A DNA stretch of 64,000 nt, taken from assembly GCA_016795065.1 (NCBI GenBank), contig JAEUIU010000021.1, forward strand, positions 186,001-250,000, in the 5' to 3' direction. The notes beneath the pieces are model-generated. The model saw only the letters and a list, made by a program, of their open reading frames with translations, was not told the DNA's origin and searched no databases. The position numbers and the translations under genes are program-made. The DNA comes from Phycisphaerae bacterium (GTDB lineage: Bacteria; Planctomycetota; Phycisphaerae; Phycisphaerales; SM1A02). The stretch's first letter is position 1, and every line of letters begins with the position of its first letter. Shown piece after piece: positions 52,792-62,416 of this stretch.

Positions 52792-53796
52792 TCAGTCTTG
52801 GGAGTCATCACGTCGCAACGTGACGTGCTGCGCGCGATGCACTCGCGATCCGAGATCAAGGAACCGCACCTGTGTTGCCCGGATCGCTGGGCCAATCAAC
52901 ACGTGATCGATCTGAAGAAGCGGGATGATTCGTGGCCACGATCCCCCGTAGCCTCGTCCGGCATCGTTCCATGCGCTACGGTGGTCCGGAAACGCGACCC
53001 CCAGCGAGGCACTTCCACGCGGGATGTTGGCATCGCCGACAATGATGTCGACGTCGCCCAACGGCATGCCAGCGAGATCATCCCGCAGCCTCTCGGCAAT
53101 GTCCGAGCGAGAGGCCCACGCCTCCGAAGGCAAGTCAATCGGCATCACCGTCAGCGGCTCGCCGCGCCAAACCGTCCGCACCAGAGCCGCGATTCGGCCT
53201 TTCGCAGAGGTGACGACACGAGCTTCCGTCACCGGAAGTCGGCTCGCGACCAGAAACCAGCCGAGGTTGATCACGTCGTAACCAGCAGCTTGCCAAGCCT
53301 CCCCTCGACCGTCGGCGAACAATTTGTAGGGATTCGAAATGACAGCGATGTCAGGCTCGAGCTCAAGGAGGCGTTCCGCGGCGTCAGCGCCCCCAAGTGA
53401 TCCGGGCCAACTGGCGTTCCACTGGACGAGCTGAAGTCCGTCCGCATGCGGGTTCCATCGTCGGAAACCAACGTCTCGAAGGCAGATTCCAACCACCATC
53501 GAAAGGCAAGGAAGGCACCACGACCACCGGCCGCAACGCCTCAGGAAGCTCGATCGGGTACCCCGATCAGGCTGCATCAGGGCAATCGTCGCTGCCGGTA
53601 GCGCCAGCCCGGCGAGGACCGGATGCGGAATCCACCAGATGAACTGGGACCAATGGAAGCGATCCGTCAGGGCAAGCCCAACGAGCCAGCAGAATGCGGC
53701 CGTCGCCGCGAGGTATCTGGAAGCCCACGCTAGCCGGGAAGGCCAAGGACGTTGCACCGGCCAACGGAGGCCTTCGCACCCGTGCTCGCGGCTCAA
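52792..53796 (-). CDS. Endonuclease/exonuclease/phosphatase-family protein, membrane-anchored
   Basis: The TTG start overlaps the upstream stop (TTGA), so it is coupled to the phosphatase gene. Residues 22-105 hold about three membrane segments (YLAATAAFCWLVGLAL, PHPVLAGLALPAATIAL, SWCLPCLSMVVGICL). The EEP-fold domain has WNASWPG (Asn), the short DIAVISNPY segment where the metal Glu is normally found, VGDANIPRGSASL (Asp-x-Asn), IDHVLIG and HRAQHVTL (the catalytic Asp/His ends). The usual Glu after the first strand is not evident, so activity is uncertain. Family members cleave phosphodiesters in nucleic acids, lipids or sugars. Confidence 0.8.
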   Translation of the reverse strand: MSREHGCEGLRWPVQRPWPSRLAWASRYLAATAAFCWLVGLALTDRFHWSQFIWWIPHPVLAGLALPAATIALMQPDRGTRSSFLRRCGRWSWCLPCLSMVVGICLRDVGFRRWNPHADGLQLVQWNASWPGSLGGADAAERLLELEPDIAVISNPYKLFADGRGEAWQAAGYDVINLGWFLVASRLPVTEARVVTSAKGRIAALVRTVWRGEPLTVMPIDLPSEAWASRSDIAERLRDDLAGMPLGDVDIIVGDANIPRGSASLGVAFPDHRSAWNDAGRGYGGSWPRIIPLLQIDHVLIGPAIRATQVRFLDLGSRVHRAQHVTLRRDDSQD

Positions 53797-54854
53797 CGTT
53801 GGTCCCCCGAAGGCGACACATCCACGTCAAACTCGCGATCAGCAGCGCGACAAGCCTCGACCGCACGGGCATGCAGCCACGGCGCAGCACAGAGAATCCC
53901 GCGATTGCCCTCGATCTGTCTCCCTCGTCCGAAGCGCAGCGGAACGCCATCGCAATCGGTCATGATTGCTCCGGCCTCCTCCGCGAATACGACTGCCCCA
54001 GCGTAGTCCCACACCATGTCCCGGTTTCGCTCGCGTTCGCGCGATGCCAGCCGCACGGCAAGGTCTGCCTCCCCTGCCGCCACCAGCACAAACTTGCATT
54101 GACTCTCCATCGGCCGTGCTGAGAGCGGCGCGCCCAGCAGTTCTCCAATGCGGCGCAGCCTCGACTTCGCCCGATCCGACGCGCCTGACGATTCGCAGGC
54201 GATGAGTGTTGACCTGTTGTTTCCAGTCGCCAGCATCGCGACGGGCGGTACGCTGAAGTCACCAAGGTCCCAAAGCCAGGTGCCGCCACCACGCACGGCT
54301 CCCATGAGCCAGCCGCGAGGGCCAAGTCGAGGACAGCCTGCAAGGCCGAGAACGGGAATGCCGTCGCGAACGAGAGCGAGACAGACACAGTACTGCTGTC
54401 CGCGCATGTAGCCCCGCGTTCCGTCGATCGGATCAATGATCCAGTGTTGGCTCGACGTGCCGTCCGCGTTGCCGCTCTCGATCGCCTCGTCGATGTCGCT
54501 GTCGGACTCGCCCGGCGTAGCGAGCCTGGCGAACTCATGCACATGACTCCGCAATTCCGAACCCTGAGGTCCGGTGAAGACGGCGGTTGACTCTTCCCCA
54601 ACCACGGGGATCGCCCCGTATCGCTTCGTCAGCGCGCGGACGAGAAAAGCCTGAAGCGCCATGTCGGCGGCGGTCACGGGGCTGGCATCGGCCTTCGAGC
54701 TCGACCCGCGGTCCTTCCCTTTCAGCAACTCCCCGAAGCGGATGGCCCAAAAGGTCGCTTCCACAACAGACGCGACGGCTCCCGCAAACTCACCGAGGGC
54801 GGGGGGCATCACGAGGGACGAAGAAGTTGGCCACGGATGGGGACCACGAGGCAT
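53793..54854 (-). CDS. HAL2/CysQ-like 3'(2'),5'-bisphosphate nucleotidase (inositol monophosphatase superfamily)
   Basis: The ATG at 54854 is chosen because TACGCT ends 8 bases upstream; a later ATG at 54809 is possible. The 353-aa product has the metal-binding motifs SPVTAADMALQAFLV, PVVGEES (Glu), the signature DPIDGTRGYMRGQQYCVCLAL, and the late motif VWDYAGAVVFAEEAGAIMTD. The GQQYCVCLAL...VLGLAGCP stretch is closer to HAL2/SAL1 than to IMPase. Such enzymes hydrolyse 3'-phosphoadenosine 5'-phosphate from sulfate assimilation. The next gene is coupled by a TTGA overlap. Confidence 0.87.
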   Translation of the reverse strand: MPRGPHPWPTSSSLVMPPALGEFAGAVASVVEATFWAIRFGELLKGKDRGSSSKADASPVTAADMALQAFLVRALTKRYGAIPVVGEESTAVFTGPQGSELRSHVHEFARLATPGESDSDIDEAIESGNADGTSSQHWIIDPIDGTRGYMRGQQYCVCLALVRDGIPVLGLAGCPRLGPRGWLMGAVRGGGTWLWDLGDFSVPPVAMLATGNNRSTLIACESSGASDRAKSRLRRIGELLGAPLSARPMESQCKFVLVAAGEADLAVRLASRERERNRDMVWDYAGAVVFAEEAGAIMTDCDGVPLRFGRGRQIEGNRGILCAAPWLHARAVEACRAADREFDVDVSPSGDQR

Positions 54855-55272
54855 GGGCTGCGAGCGTATCGCTTCGAGGCGGGGGTGTTCATGCCAGAAC
54901 GGCAGGAGAAAATGAATCTCCGCTGCATTCCGGAACTGCTCGGCAGGCGGCGCCGCTTTGGGGACCAGAGACCAACTCGGCCAGGGCAGCGTCGGAAGGG
55001 GGCAGAGAAGTCGATCCCCTCGCCACGCTCCTTGCCCCCCTCCCATTGATGTTTGGCACCGGAGTTGCCTGTCCCCGCTCGTCTTCGCGACGCCAGCCGC
55101 TGGCCGCGAGCCTCATACCAAGAGCCTCGACCGTCCCCCTGCACCACCTTCAGGTTTGACCCCGATACGGGCCGAACCCGCAAGTACGACCGGGGCCGGT
55201 CTCCGACGCTTCGAATATGGTTCGTTGAGAGGTTGCGAAGGTCATCGGCACTCGAGAAGGAAGGAACCCCCC
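54855..55272. other. 418-bp divergent region upstream of dnaK
   Basis: It holds the minus-strand -10 at 54863-54868 and presumably the dnaK promoter. A TATGGT hexamer at 55215-55220 would start transcription about 50 bases before the dnaK ATG, but no matching -35 was found. No CIRCE inverted repeat was seen. In-frame codons upstream of the dnaK start look non-coding. Confidence 0.4.
54863..54868 (-). promoter_or_regulatory. -10 element for a probable leaderless mRNA
   Basis: On the minus strand TACGCT ends 8 bases before the ATG at 54854, which helps choose this start over the ATG at 54809. Confidence 0.45.
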
Positions 55273-57198
55273 ATGGCAAACCCCGGCTCCGGCAAGATCA
55301 TCGGTATTGACCTCGGCACCACCAACTCCGTGGTCGCCATCATGGAAGGTGGCCAGCCGAAGGTCCTCATTAACTCCTCCGGCAACCGAACTACCCCATC
55401 GGTCGTCGGCTTCACCGACAAGGGTGAACGGCTGGTCGGCCAGGCCGCAAAGCACCAGCAGGTCACCAATCCCAAGAACACCGTCTTCTCGATTAAGCGG
55501 TTTATGGGCCGCCGGCACAACGAAGTGCAGCACGAAGAGAAGCTCGTCCCCTACGGTGTCGTTGGCGGACCGAGCGAGCTGGTGAAGGTCGACATCCGCG
55601 GCAAGCAGTACACGCCGCCGGAGGTCTCGGCCATGATCCTCCAGGAGCTCAAGAAGGTGGCCGAGGATTACCTCGGCGAGAAGGTCGAGCGGGCGGTCAT
55701 CACCGTCCCGGCCTACTTCAACGACAGCCAGCGCCAGGCGACGAAGGATGCCGGTGAGATCGCCGGCCTCAAGGTCGAGCGCATCATCAACGAGCCAACC
55801 GCCGCGGCCCTCGCCTACGGCCTCGAGAAGAAGAAGAACGCCCGCATCGCGGTCTTCGACCTTGGCGGTGGTACCTTCGACGTCTCGATCCTCGACGTCG
55901 GCGACGGCGTCTTCGAAGTCCTCTCGACCAACGGCGACGGCCACCTCGGTGGCGATGACTTCGACCAGCGGCTCATCGAGCACCTCGCTGAGGAGTTCCG
56001 CAAGAAGGAAGGCATCGACATCAAGAAGGATGCGATGGCCCTCCAGCGTCTCAAGGAAGCGGCCGAGAAGGCCAAGATCGAACTCTCCACCCAAATGGAG
56101 ACGACGGTCAACCTGCCCTTCATCACCGCCGACCAGAACGGTCCGAAGCACCTGCAGGTGACCCTCAGCCGGGCCAACTTCGAGCGGATGTGCGACGACC
56201 TCTTCACCCGCCTCCGTGGCCCCTGCGAGCAGGCCCTCCGCGACGCGAAGCTCAAGCCCACCGACGTCCAAGAAGTCGTCCTCGTCGGCGGATCGATCCG
56301 CATCCCCAAGGTCCAGGAGATCGCCAAGGAGATCTTCCAGACCAAGGAGCTCGACAAGAGCATCAACCCCGACGAGGTCGTCGCCATCGGCGCCGCCATC
56401 CAGGGCGGTGTCCTCCAAGGTGAGGTCAAGGACGTTCTCCTCCTCGACGTCACCCCGCTTTCCCTCGGCGTCGAGACCCTTGGCGGCGTGATGACCAAGC
56501 TCATCGAGCGCAACACGACGATTCCGGCGAGCAAGAAGGAGACATTCTCGACCGCCTCCGACAACCAGACGTCGGTGACGATCCATGTCCTGCAGGGCGA
56601 GCGCGAGTTTGCCAACGACAACCGCAGCCTCGGCCGCTTCGACCTTGCCGGCATCGCCGCCGCACCGCGCGGCATGCCTCAGATCGAGGTGGAGTTCGCC
56701 ATCGACGCCAACGGCATCCTCAATGTCACGGCGACCGACCGGAACACCGGCAAGAAGCAGGAGATCAAGATCACCGGCAGCTCCGGCCTCTCGAAGGACG
56801 ACATCGAGCGCATGAAGACTGATGCCGAGGCGAACGCCGCGGCCGACCGGGCCCGCCGCGAGCTGATCGACCTGAAGAACCAGGCCGACGGCATCGTCTA
56901 CCAGACCAAGAAGCAGCTCAGCGAGCACGGCGGCAAGCTCTCCGGCGAGTCGCGCAGCAAGATCGAGTCCGCGGTCTCCAACCTCGAGGACAAGATCAAG
57001 GGCGACGACAAGTCGGCGATCGAGGCGGCGATGAAGACCCTCTACGGTTGCATCGACGAACTCAACAAGGCCGCCTCGACCGGCGGTGACGCCGGAGCCT
57101 CTGGGGCAGCCGGTGCAGGCCAAGCGGCGGGCGCGGCTGGATCCGGCAAGAAGGACGACGTCATCGACGCCGAGTTCGAGGTCAAGGACGGGAACTGA
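55273..57198 (+). CDS. dnaK: Chaperone DnaK (Hsp70)
   Basis: The ATG at 55273 follows AAGGAAGGAA and gives 641 aa, the family length. The nucleotide-binding domain has [78 protein letters not shown] and [16 protein letters not shown] (VGGS-I in place of the usual VGGS-T). The substrate-binding domain starts near [17 protein letters not shown], and the C-terminus is Gly/Ala-rich then ends in [14 protein letters not shown], a standard DnaK end. It refolds proteins with DnaJ and GrpE, neither of which is in view. A strong hairpin follows. Confidence 0.97.
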   Translation: MANPGSGKIIGIDLGTTNSVVAIMEGGQPKVLINSSGNRTTPSVVGFTDKGERLVGQAAKHQQVTNPKNTVFSIKRFMGRRHNEVQHEEKLVPYGVVGGPSELVKVDIRGKQYTPPEVSAMILQELKKVAEDYLGEKVERAVITVPAYFNDSQRQATKDAGEIAGLKVERIINEPTAAALAYGLEKKKNARIAVFDLGGGTFDVSILDVGDGVFEVLSTNGDGHLGGDDFDQRLIEHLAEEFRKKEGIDIKKDAMALQRLKEAAEKAKIELSTQMETTVNLPFITADQNGPKHLQVTLSRANFERMCDDLFTRLRGPCEQALRDAKLKPTDVQEVVLVGGSIRIPKVQEIAKEIFQTKELDKSINPDEVVAIGAAIQGGVLQGEVKDVLLLDVTPLSLGVETLGGVMTKLIERNTTIPASKKETFSTASDNQTSVTIHVLQGEREFANDNRSLGRFDLAGIAAAPRGMPQIEVEFAIDANGILNVTATDRNTGKKQEIKITGSSGLSKDDIERMKTDAEANAAADRARRELIDLKNQADGIVYQTKKQLSEHGGKLSGESRSKIESAVSNLEDKIKGDDKSAIEAAMKTLYGCIDELNKAASTGGDAGASGAAGAGQAAGAAGSGKKDDVIDAEFEVKDGN

Positions 57199-57254
57199 AT
57201 CCCAACCGGGCGGTGAGTCACCTCGGACTGCCGACCTCGCACCCCTCTGATCAA

Positions 57255-57292
57255 GACAACGCCGGAGCCCTTCACCGGGCTCTGGCGTTGTC
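57255..57292 (+). terminator. Strong hairpin terminator after dnaK
   Basis: GACAACGCCgGAGCCC pairs with GGGCTCtGGCGTTGTC around a six-base loop, a 16-position stem with one mismatch, 56 bases after the dnaK stop. It is followed by GTTGG rather than a U tract. Confidence 0.75.
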
Positions 57293-57350
57293 GTTGGCGA
57301 ACAGCCTGCGGCAGAGCCTTCGTCCACCACCGTCGCCGTCAGGTTCGCTC

Positions 57351-58076
57351 TCACTTTCCGATGAGCAGGGCCTTCACGTAGCGGCACTCGGCCTCGCGAT
57401 CCGCCTGATCCGAGCAGCCGAAGCCCGCACGCCGTTCGACGTGACGAACAACCCGTCGGTGCACCGTCTCGATGCGATCGGCGGCGGTGCGAGGATCGAG
57501 TCCGATGGCCTGACCTATCTCGGTCAGCGACGGCACCGGACCTCCGCTACGCACAGGCAGGATCCGATGGCGCTCAAACGCCTCCCAATGGAGCTCTTGC
57601 CCCTTTCGGCGGCATTCCGCTTCGGCATCGCGCAGGGCGTCCTCGAGAAGTGCGTGGGCCCACGCCCGATCAAACGCCTCGTCCGGACCATGATCTTGAA
57701 CCACCAGATCAATCGCATCCAGTGCGGCGGGGTCCCCAAACGAAAGGGACCGGGGCCGGTCGCCGCTTCTCCCCCGCTCCTTCCGGATCGCATCGACCCG
57801 GAAATGGGCGAGGGAGGTGCGAAGGAACGAGCGGAACGAGCCACGTTCCTCACGGGCGCTAGTCAGGAACCGCCCATCGAGGACATGGCGGGCGAAGAAC
57901 TCCTGGGCGAGATCCTCCGCGTCGAGGCGGTCACAGCCGAGTTGCCGGAGGAATGCGTAGGTCGGCCGAAAGTATCGTGCACAAAGTTCGGCTCGCGCTG
58001 CGGGATCTTCCGCCGCGCTCCGTACCAACATCCACGAGGTCACCGGAAACTCTTGGTTGGATTCGTTGTCGGCCAC
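57351..58076 (-). CDS. ECF-type sigma factor divergent from a Ser/Thr kinase
   Basis: The GTG at 58076 gives 241 aa. Region 2 is ELCARYFRPTYAFLRQLGCDRLDAEDLAQEFFARHVLDG followed by REERGSFRSFLRTSLAHFRVDAIRKERG. Region 4 is recognisable but atypical (SLTEIGQAIGLDPRTAADRIETVHRRVVRHVERR). The pattern of a sigma factor beside a kinase gene is common in planctomycetes. The two start codons are 33 bp apart, so they share a promoter region and probably a regulatory circuit. Confidence 0.88.
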   Translation of the reverse strand: MADNESNQEFPVTSWMLVRSAAEDPAARAELCARYFRPTYAFLRQLGCDRLDAEDLAQEFFARHVLDGRFLTSAREERGSFRSFLRTSLAHFRVDAIRKERGRSGDRPRSLSFGDPAALDAIDLVVQDHGPDEAFDRAWAHALLEDALRDAEAECRRKGQELHWEAFERHRILPVRSGGPVPSLTEIGQAIGLDPRTAADRIETVHRRVVRHVERRAGFGCSDQADREAECRYVKALLIGK

Positions 58077-58109
58077 GGTCCCCCGAGTGGATCACTAGAC
58101 AACCACCGA

Positions 58110-60170
58110 ATGCTCACGCCTGATCAAGCCCGCACGATAGCCGAATCGCTCTTCGGTTCGACAACGGATCCGCCACCTTTGGCGAATCTCCAGACCGTGG
58201 GGCCCTATCGGATCGTCCGCGAGTTGGCTCGGGGAGGGATGGGCGTGGTCTATCTGGCGACCCGCTCCGAGGGCAGTTTCTCGGAAGAGACCGAGGTTGA
58301 AGCGTCAGTCGCGATCAAGGTCATTCACGCATCGCACTCCTCCCTCGCGGCGAAAGATCGGCTTCGCCGCGAGACTGCGATTCTGGAACGGCTCAACCAC
58401 CCTTCCATCGCGAAGATCCTCGGCGCGGGGACGTTGCCGGAGGACGGCCGCCCCTGGTTCGCGATGGAGTACGTCGTTGCAGGCCTGCCAATCACCGAAT
58501 TCGCTCGTACGCGTTCCCTCGACCGGCGGGCCACCATCAATCTGTTCCTGAAGGTCTGCGAAGCGGTTGAGCATGGCCATCAGAAGGGCATCATCCATCG
58601 CGACCTCAAGCCTTCGAACATCCTGATCGATCAGGTTCTCGAGATCCCCAAGGTCATCGACTTCGGCGTTGCCCGCTCGACCGATATCGATATCGCCGCG
58701 ACCACGACCATGACCTCGGTCGGAGAGGTCGTGGGGACGCTTCGATACATGAGTCCGGAGCAGTGCGAGGGAGATCCGACGCGCATCGAAACGCGCACCG
58801 ATATCTACGCCTTGGGGGTCATCCTGCACGAGCTCCTATGTGGTCGGATGCCCTACGAGGTCCCGACCCACAGCATTTTCGCCGCGGCTAACGCGATCCG
58901 AACCCAACCGCCGCTCCTCGATACTGACCACACACTCGATGGAACGCTGGCGACCATCCTCCGCACGGCCCTTGCCAAAGACGCCGCGTCGCGCTATCGA
59001 AGCGTCGATGCCTTTGGGCGCGATCTGCGGAGTTACCTCGATGGTGACCCGATCGCAGCAGCGCCACCCGGCGTGTGGACGCGCACCACGCGCTGGGTGG
59101 CCCGCCATCCGACCTTGACTGCGATCGCCCTCTTCGCGTGCCTGAGCTGCGTCACGATTGCGTCCGGACTTCTCACCCGCCGCTACCTTCAGAACGTGGT
59201 CGAGATCGTCCGCCGCCAAGACAGTCGGTACCTGGATCTCTGCGATGGGCTTGGCTTCACCCATCGCACCTTCGATTCGCACATGCCGCGCGGCATCGAT
59301 GCTGCGGAACTCCTCCCGCGCGACGAGGCCCATGGGCACCCCCCGCTGCTCCTCCTGGCGATGAGTCATGACGCTCCCGTCGAGCACGCTGGAAAGCTCC
59401 TCGCCTACGCCCCCGACGGCGGGGAGCAGCCGCTCTGGATCAGTGGGGTGCGCGCTACTGACTGTCCGGACACCGATCCCGAAACGGTTGCGAAGGTCAA
59501 CGCCGGCCGCTTCTTCATCCACTCGATCCTCATTGCCGACGTGTTCCCTGACCTCCCTGGCGACGAGATCATCGCCGTCCACGATCACTCACCGGGTCCC
59601 TTTGGCGTGGTCCGGGTCATCGATCGCGATGGCTCGCTTCTCTATCAGTCCTGGCATCGCGGCGCGATCCGAGCCCCGTTCTGGTCACCGGCGGCGCGAC
59701 AACTCTGCATCACGGGATGGAACAACGAAGGCGCCTGGGAGGATCGCGTCGGCGGCGAGCGCATGCCCGCCGGCGTTCGGCCGCTCTTCATCTGTGGGCT
59801 TCGGCCAACCAACGACGGCGGCACCTCTCGTTGGATCGCCACTGGAGACGCCGCTCGCGAGCACGAACGTCAGCCGGCCTGGTATCGCGTCCTGTTGCCC
59901 TCGCGGTTTGCCGAGTGCATGAACGATGGGGTGCACTTCTTCTTTTCGCCGCGCAGCCAAGTCGGCTCGGGAATCGTCCGCTTCGAAATGCACGTAGGAG
60001 GCAGCGGTGAAGGCGTGACCGTCGTCATCGACGGCGAAGGCAACGAGATCATCGGGGAGCGCATGCCAAGCGATTCCTATCGCCAGAACCCTAAACTACC
60101 CCCGGTGAGCGAAACCGAACTGCTGTGGGGCCCGATGCCTCCGCGATGCACAACACCTGTGACGGGGTGA
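58110..60170 (+). CDS. Membrane Ser/Thr protein kinase with large extracytoplasmic domain
   Basis: The ATG at 58110 gives 686 aa. The kinase domain (about residues 30-300) has the Gly loop ELARGGMGVVYLA, catalytic Lys in VAIKVIHAS, HRDLKPSNILID, IDFGVARS (DFG) and MSPEQCEGDP (APE-like). One membrane helix (about 330-352, LTAIALFACLSCVTIASGLL) separates it from a strand-rich C-terminal domain of about 330 residues with no recognised family. The domain would sense an extracytoplasmic signal. The neighbouring ECF sigma is the likely downstream output. Confidence 0.92.
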   Translation: MLTPDQARTIAESLFGSTTDPPPLANLQTVGPYRIVRELARGGMGVVYLATRSEGSFSEETEVEASVAIKVIHASHSSLAAKDRLRRETAILERLNHPSIAKILGAGTLPEDGRPWFAMEYVVAGLPITEFARTRSLDRRATINLFLKVCEAVEHGHQKGIIHRDLKPSNILIDQVLEIPKVIDFGVARSTDIDIAATTTMTSVGEVVGTLRYMSPEQCEGDPTRIETRTDIYALGVILHELLCGRMPYEVPTHSIFAAANAIRTQPPLLDTDHTLDGTLATILRTALAKDAASRYRSVDAFGRDLRSYLDGDPIAAAPPGVWTRTTRWVARHPTLTAIALFACLSCVTIASGLLTRRYLQNVVEIVRRQDSRYLDLCDGLGFTHRTFDSHMPRGIDAAELLPRDEAHGHPPLLLLAMSHDAPVEHAGKLLAYAPDGGEQPLWISGVRATDCPDTDPETVAKVNAGRFFIHSILIADVFPDLPGDEIIAVHDHSPGPFGVVRVIDRDGSLLYQSWHRGAIRAPFWSPAARQLCITGWNNEGAWEDRVGGERMPAGVRPLFICGLRPTNDGGTSRWIATGDAAREHERQPAWYRVLLPSRFAECMNDGVHFFFSPRSQVGSGIVRFEMHVGGSGEGVTVVIDGEGNEIIGERMPSDSYRQNPKLPPVSETELLWGPMPPRCTTPVTG

Positions 60171-60545
60171 TGTTCGGAGGCGACGCTCGAACCTCTCCAT
60201 AGAAGGCGACGACCTCGGGTCCGTCGCCTGAGGCGCGATCCCGTTGATGGCCTTGTAGACGTCGGTTTCCATGGTGTACCCGCGGGCTCCACTCCCTACG
60301 GCAATCAGGTCCCTGACCAGTGCAACCGCATGCGGTCCGGCCTGCTCGGCCGCCTTGATGGCGGCTGCGACCATCGCCAGATTGGGGTGATGGAGGCGTT
60401 CCAGCATCACCCCAAGGTTCGACGCGACGAACGGACGAAGGTGCCCGAGTCCCTCGAACGCGACGGCCGGTCCGTTCGGTCCTTCCCCGTGCCGAACGAT
60501 CTCAAAGGTGGAACGCTCTCGCTCTCCATGTGCGGGCCATCGCAC
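60091..60545 (-). pseudogene. Possible frameshifted gene remnant
   Basis: One minus frame (to about 60220) reads as plausible protein (AAIKAAEQAGPHAVALVRDLIAVG, YTMETDVYKAINGIAPQ) with GC-rich third positions. Shortly after, the adjacent frame takes over with similarly protein-like text (SGDGPEVVAFYGEVRASPP, ITPSQVLCIAEASG) and ends at TAG 60091-60093. Joining them needs a one-base indel near 60220-60228. The 3' end overlaps the kinase gene on the other strand by about 80 bases, which weakens the case. Confidence 0.25.
60204..60229. terminator. Hairpin downstream of the kinase gene
   Basis: AGGCGACG pairs with CGTCGCCT around a ten-base loop, 34 bases after the kinase stop. No U tract follows. 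Confidence 0.4.
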
Positions 60546-60650
60546 GGCGGGCCTCCACGCGGGCCTCTTCTGGGAATTTTCTCACCTCGTTGTCCCCTCT
60601 CCGGTCGCCACGTCGCCTCTCTGCGGGACCCCAACATCGAGAGGATGACC

Positions 60651-62381
60651 ATGCTCACACCAATCCGCCATCGTGCCCCCCTCAGCCTCGCCGTCCTGAT
60701 CGCAACCGCACCCTTCGCTGCCGGCGACGTCTACGACTTTCGGGTCGTGGCCGAGAGCGGTGATCCCGCCCCAGGTTCGATCGGCGGCTCGTTCACCTCG
60801 TTCTCCGGAGTTTCGATCAACGCCTCGGGCCAAATCGCGTTCCGGGCCGACAGTACCGGCGCCATTGCCGAGAGCGGGTACTGGAAGACAGCATTCAACA
60901 ACCCACAGCTCATCCAGCTCATCGTCGGCCAGGACTATCCGGTGCCTAACAGCGGCGGCCAACACTTCGGTGAGTTCTGGTCGAGCTTCTACACGCCTCA
61001 CCTCAATGATGCGGGCAATGTCGGCTTCAGCGCTCCGGTCGGTGATGACGTCGTCAACACCGGCATCTTTCGCATGGTGAACGGCAGCATCGAGACCATC
61101 GCCCTGCCGGGCGACCCGGCTCCGGGCGCCGGCCCAGGGGTCACCTTCACCGCGCTCCTCAACCTCATTGCCTTCAATGATGACAACCTGATCGCGACCC
61201 GAGCCCATCTGGCCGGACGAGGCGTCAACGCCTCCAACGACAGCGCTCTCTACCTCACCTGGTTCGGGGGCTTTCAGCTCGTCGCCCGCGAGGGCGGAGG
61301 AGCGCCGGGCCTTCCCGGGACGACGTTCGGTTCGATCGAGGTCACGATGCCGCTCCTGGGCAACAACGGACAGATTGCCTTCGACGTCTCGCTGAACGGC
61401 GCCGATGCCGCCTTCAGCAGTCGTTGGCGAGGTTGGCCTGGTTCGCTGACCTGTCTGGTGAAGGACGGCGATCCGACGCCAGAGGGCGGAGTCTTCAGCA
61501 ACGCCTCACCAAGCTTCTGGACCATGAGCCTGAGCGAAACGGGCGCCGCCTTCCGCAGTTCGATCGAGACGCCAGCCGGTTTGACGCCTGCACTCTGGCA
61601 CGCGTCGGGCGGCCCCGGCAACGTCGTCACGCCGTTGGCGGTGGTCGGCGATCTTGGACCGCTCGGTTTCTACGACGTTCTCGGCTGGGAGGTGCCGAAC
61701 ACGGCGATCGACGGGGCCTCGGTGTTCTCGGCTCGCTTCGCCGCGTTCGGATTGCCCGACGCCACCGACAGCGCCATCCTTCGCGGCACGCCTGGCGGCG
61801 CGACGGAGGTGCTCCTGCGCGAAGGCAACCCCGCCTATGGATTCGGGGCAGGCGTCGTCATCGACGACGTCGTCGAGTTCTCCGACAGCACCACCTTCGG
61901 CACGACCGACTCGGGCTGGACGCTCATTCGGGCTCGCGTGCGGGGCTTGGGAATCAACGACTCCAACAACCTGGGGCTCTGGACCGTCGACCCCGACGGT
62001 GAGATCCACTACATCATCAAGACCGGGACCCTCCTTTCCCTTGACGGTCAGCCCGCCCGGTTGGTGGAATCGATCCACCCCTTCATCAGCGTCGGCCAAC
62101 AGAGCGGCCGACGCTCGTCGATCAACGAACGGGGAGACGTCGCCTTGAGCATTCGATTCTCCAACGGCGACGAGGCTGTCGTCGTCGCCCAACTCCCGGA
62201 TTCCTGCCCGGGTGACCTCGACGAGGATGGCATCGTGGACGCGACCGACCTGGCAATCCTCCTCGGCGGTTGGGGGGTATTCGGCCCGGTCGGAACCGGG
62301 GGTGACGTCGATCGGGACGGCGACACGGACGCCCTGGACCTTGGCGTCCTCCTCGGAGCGTGGGGTCCGTGCGAGGGGTAA
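60651..62381 (+). CDS. Exported repeat protein with C-terminal dockerin-like pair
   Basis: The ATG at 60651 is chosen over the in-frame ATG at 60645 because GAGAGG is then at proper Shine-Dalgarno distance. Signal peptide: LSLAVLIATAPFAAG. The body (about residues 25-520) contains spaced repeats of the type INASGQIAFRAD, LNDAGNVGFSAP, LGNNGQIAFDVS, INERGDVALSIRF, each about 70 residues apart, a pattern seen in exported planctomycete proteins. The C-terminus has two dockerin-like repeats (DLDEDGIVDATDLAILLGGWG, DVDRDGDTDALDLGVLLGAWG). It lies between the two sigma/kinase pairs and could be one of their targets. Confidence 0.85.
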   Translation: MLTPIRHRAPLSLAVLIATAPFAAGDVYDFRVVAESGDPAPGSIGGSFTSFSGVSINASGQIAFRADSTGAIAESGYWKTAFNNPQLIQLIVGQDYPVPNSGGQHFGEFWSSFYTPHLNDAGNVGFSAPVGDDVVNTGIFRMVNGSIETIALPGDPAPGAGPGVTFTALLNLIAFNDDNLIATRAHLAGRGVNASNDSALYLTWFGGFQLVAREGGGAPGLPGTTFGSIEVTMPLLGNNGQIAFDVSLNGADAAFSSRWRGWPGSLTCLVKDGDPTPEGGVFSNASPSFWTMSLSETGAAFRSSIETPAGLTPALWHASGGPGNVVTPLAVVGDLGPLGFYDVLGWEVPNTAIDGASVFSARFAAFGLPDATDSAILRGTPGGATEVLLREGNPAYGFGAGVVIDDVVEFSDSTTFGTTDSGWTLIRARVRGLGINDSNNLGLWTVDPDGEIHYIIKTGTLLSLDGQPARLVESIHPFISVGQQSGRRSSINERGDVALSIRFSNGDEAVVVAQLPDSCPGDLDEDGIVDATDLAILLGGWGVFGPVGTGGDVDRDGDTDALDLGVLLGAWGPCEG

Positions 62382-62416
62382 CCAGCGATCTCCTCAGCTC
62401 GCGGCGGCGATGCGCG

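Noticed and set aside
55047-55272. CIRCE-type operator upstream of dnaK
   Set aside because: No nine-base inverted repeat with nine-base spacer matching CIRCE was seen; dnaK control here is left open.
55150-57387. Minus-strand frame of 745 codons opposite dnaK
   Set aside because: Mirror frame of dnaK with repetitive Leu/Asp/Val composition; no domain or start signal.
50004-60300. Shared phrase (R-L/D-L-V/I-AVGSG) between the 79-codon frame at 50.1 kb and the frame remnant at 60.3 kb
   Set aside because: Only about eight residues agree and both frames are doubtful; too short to claim a repeat family.
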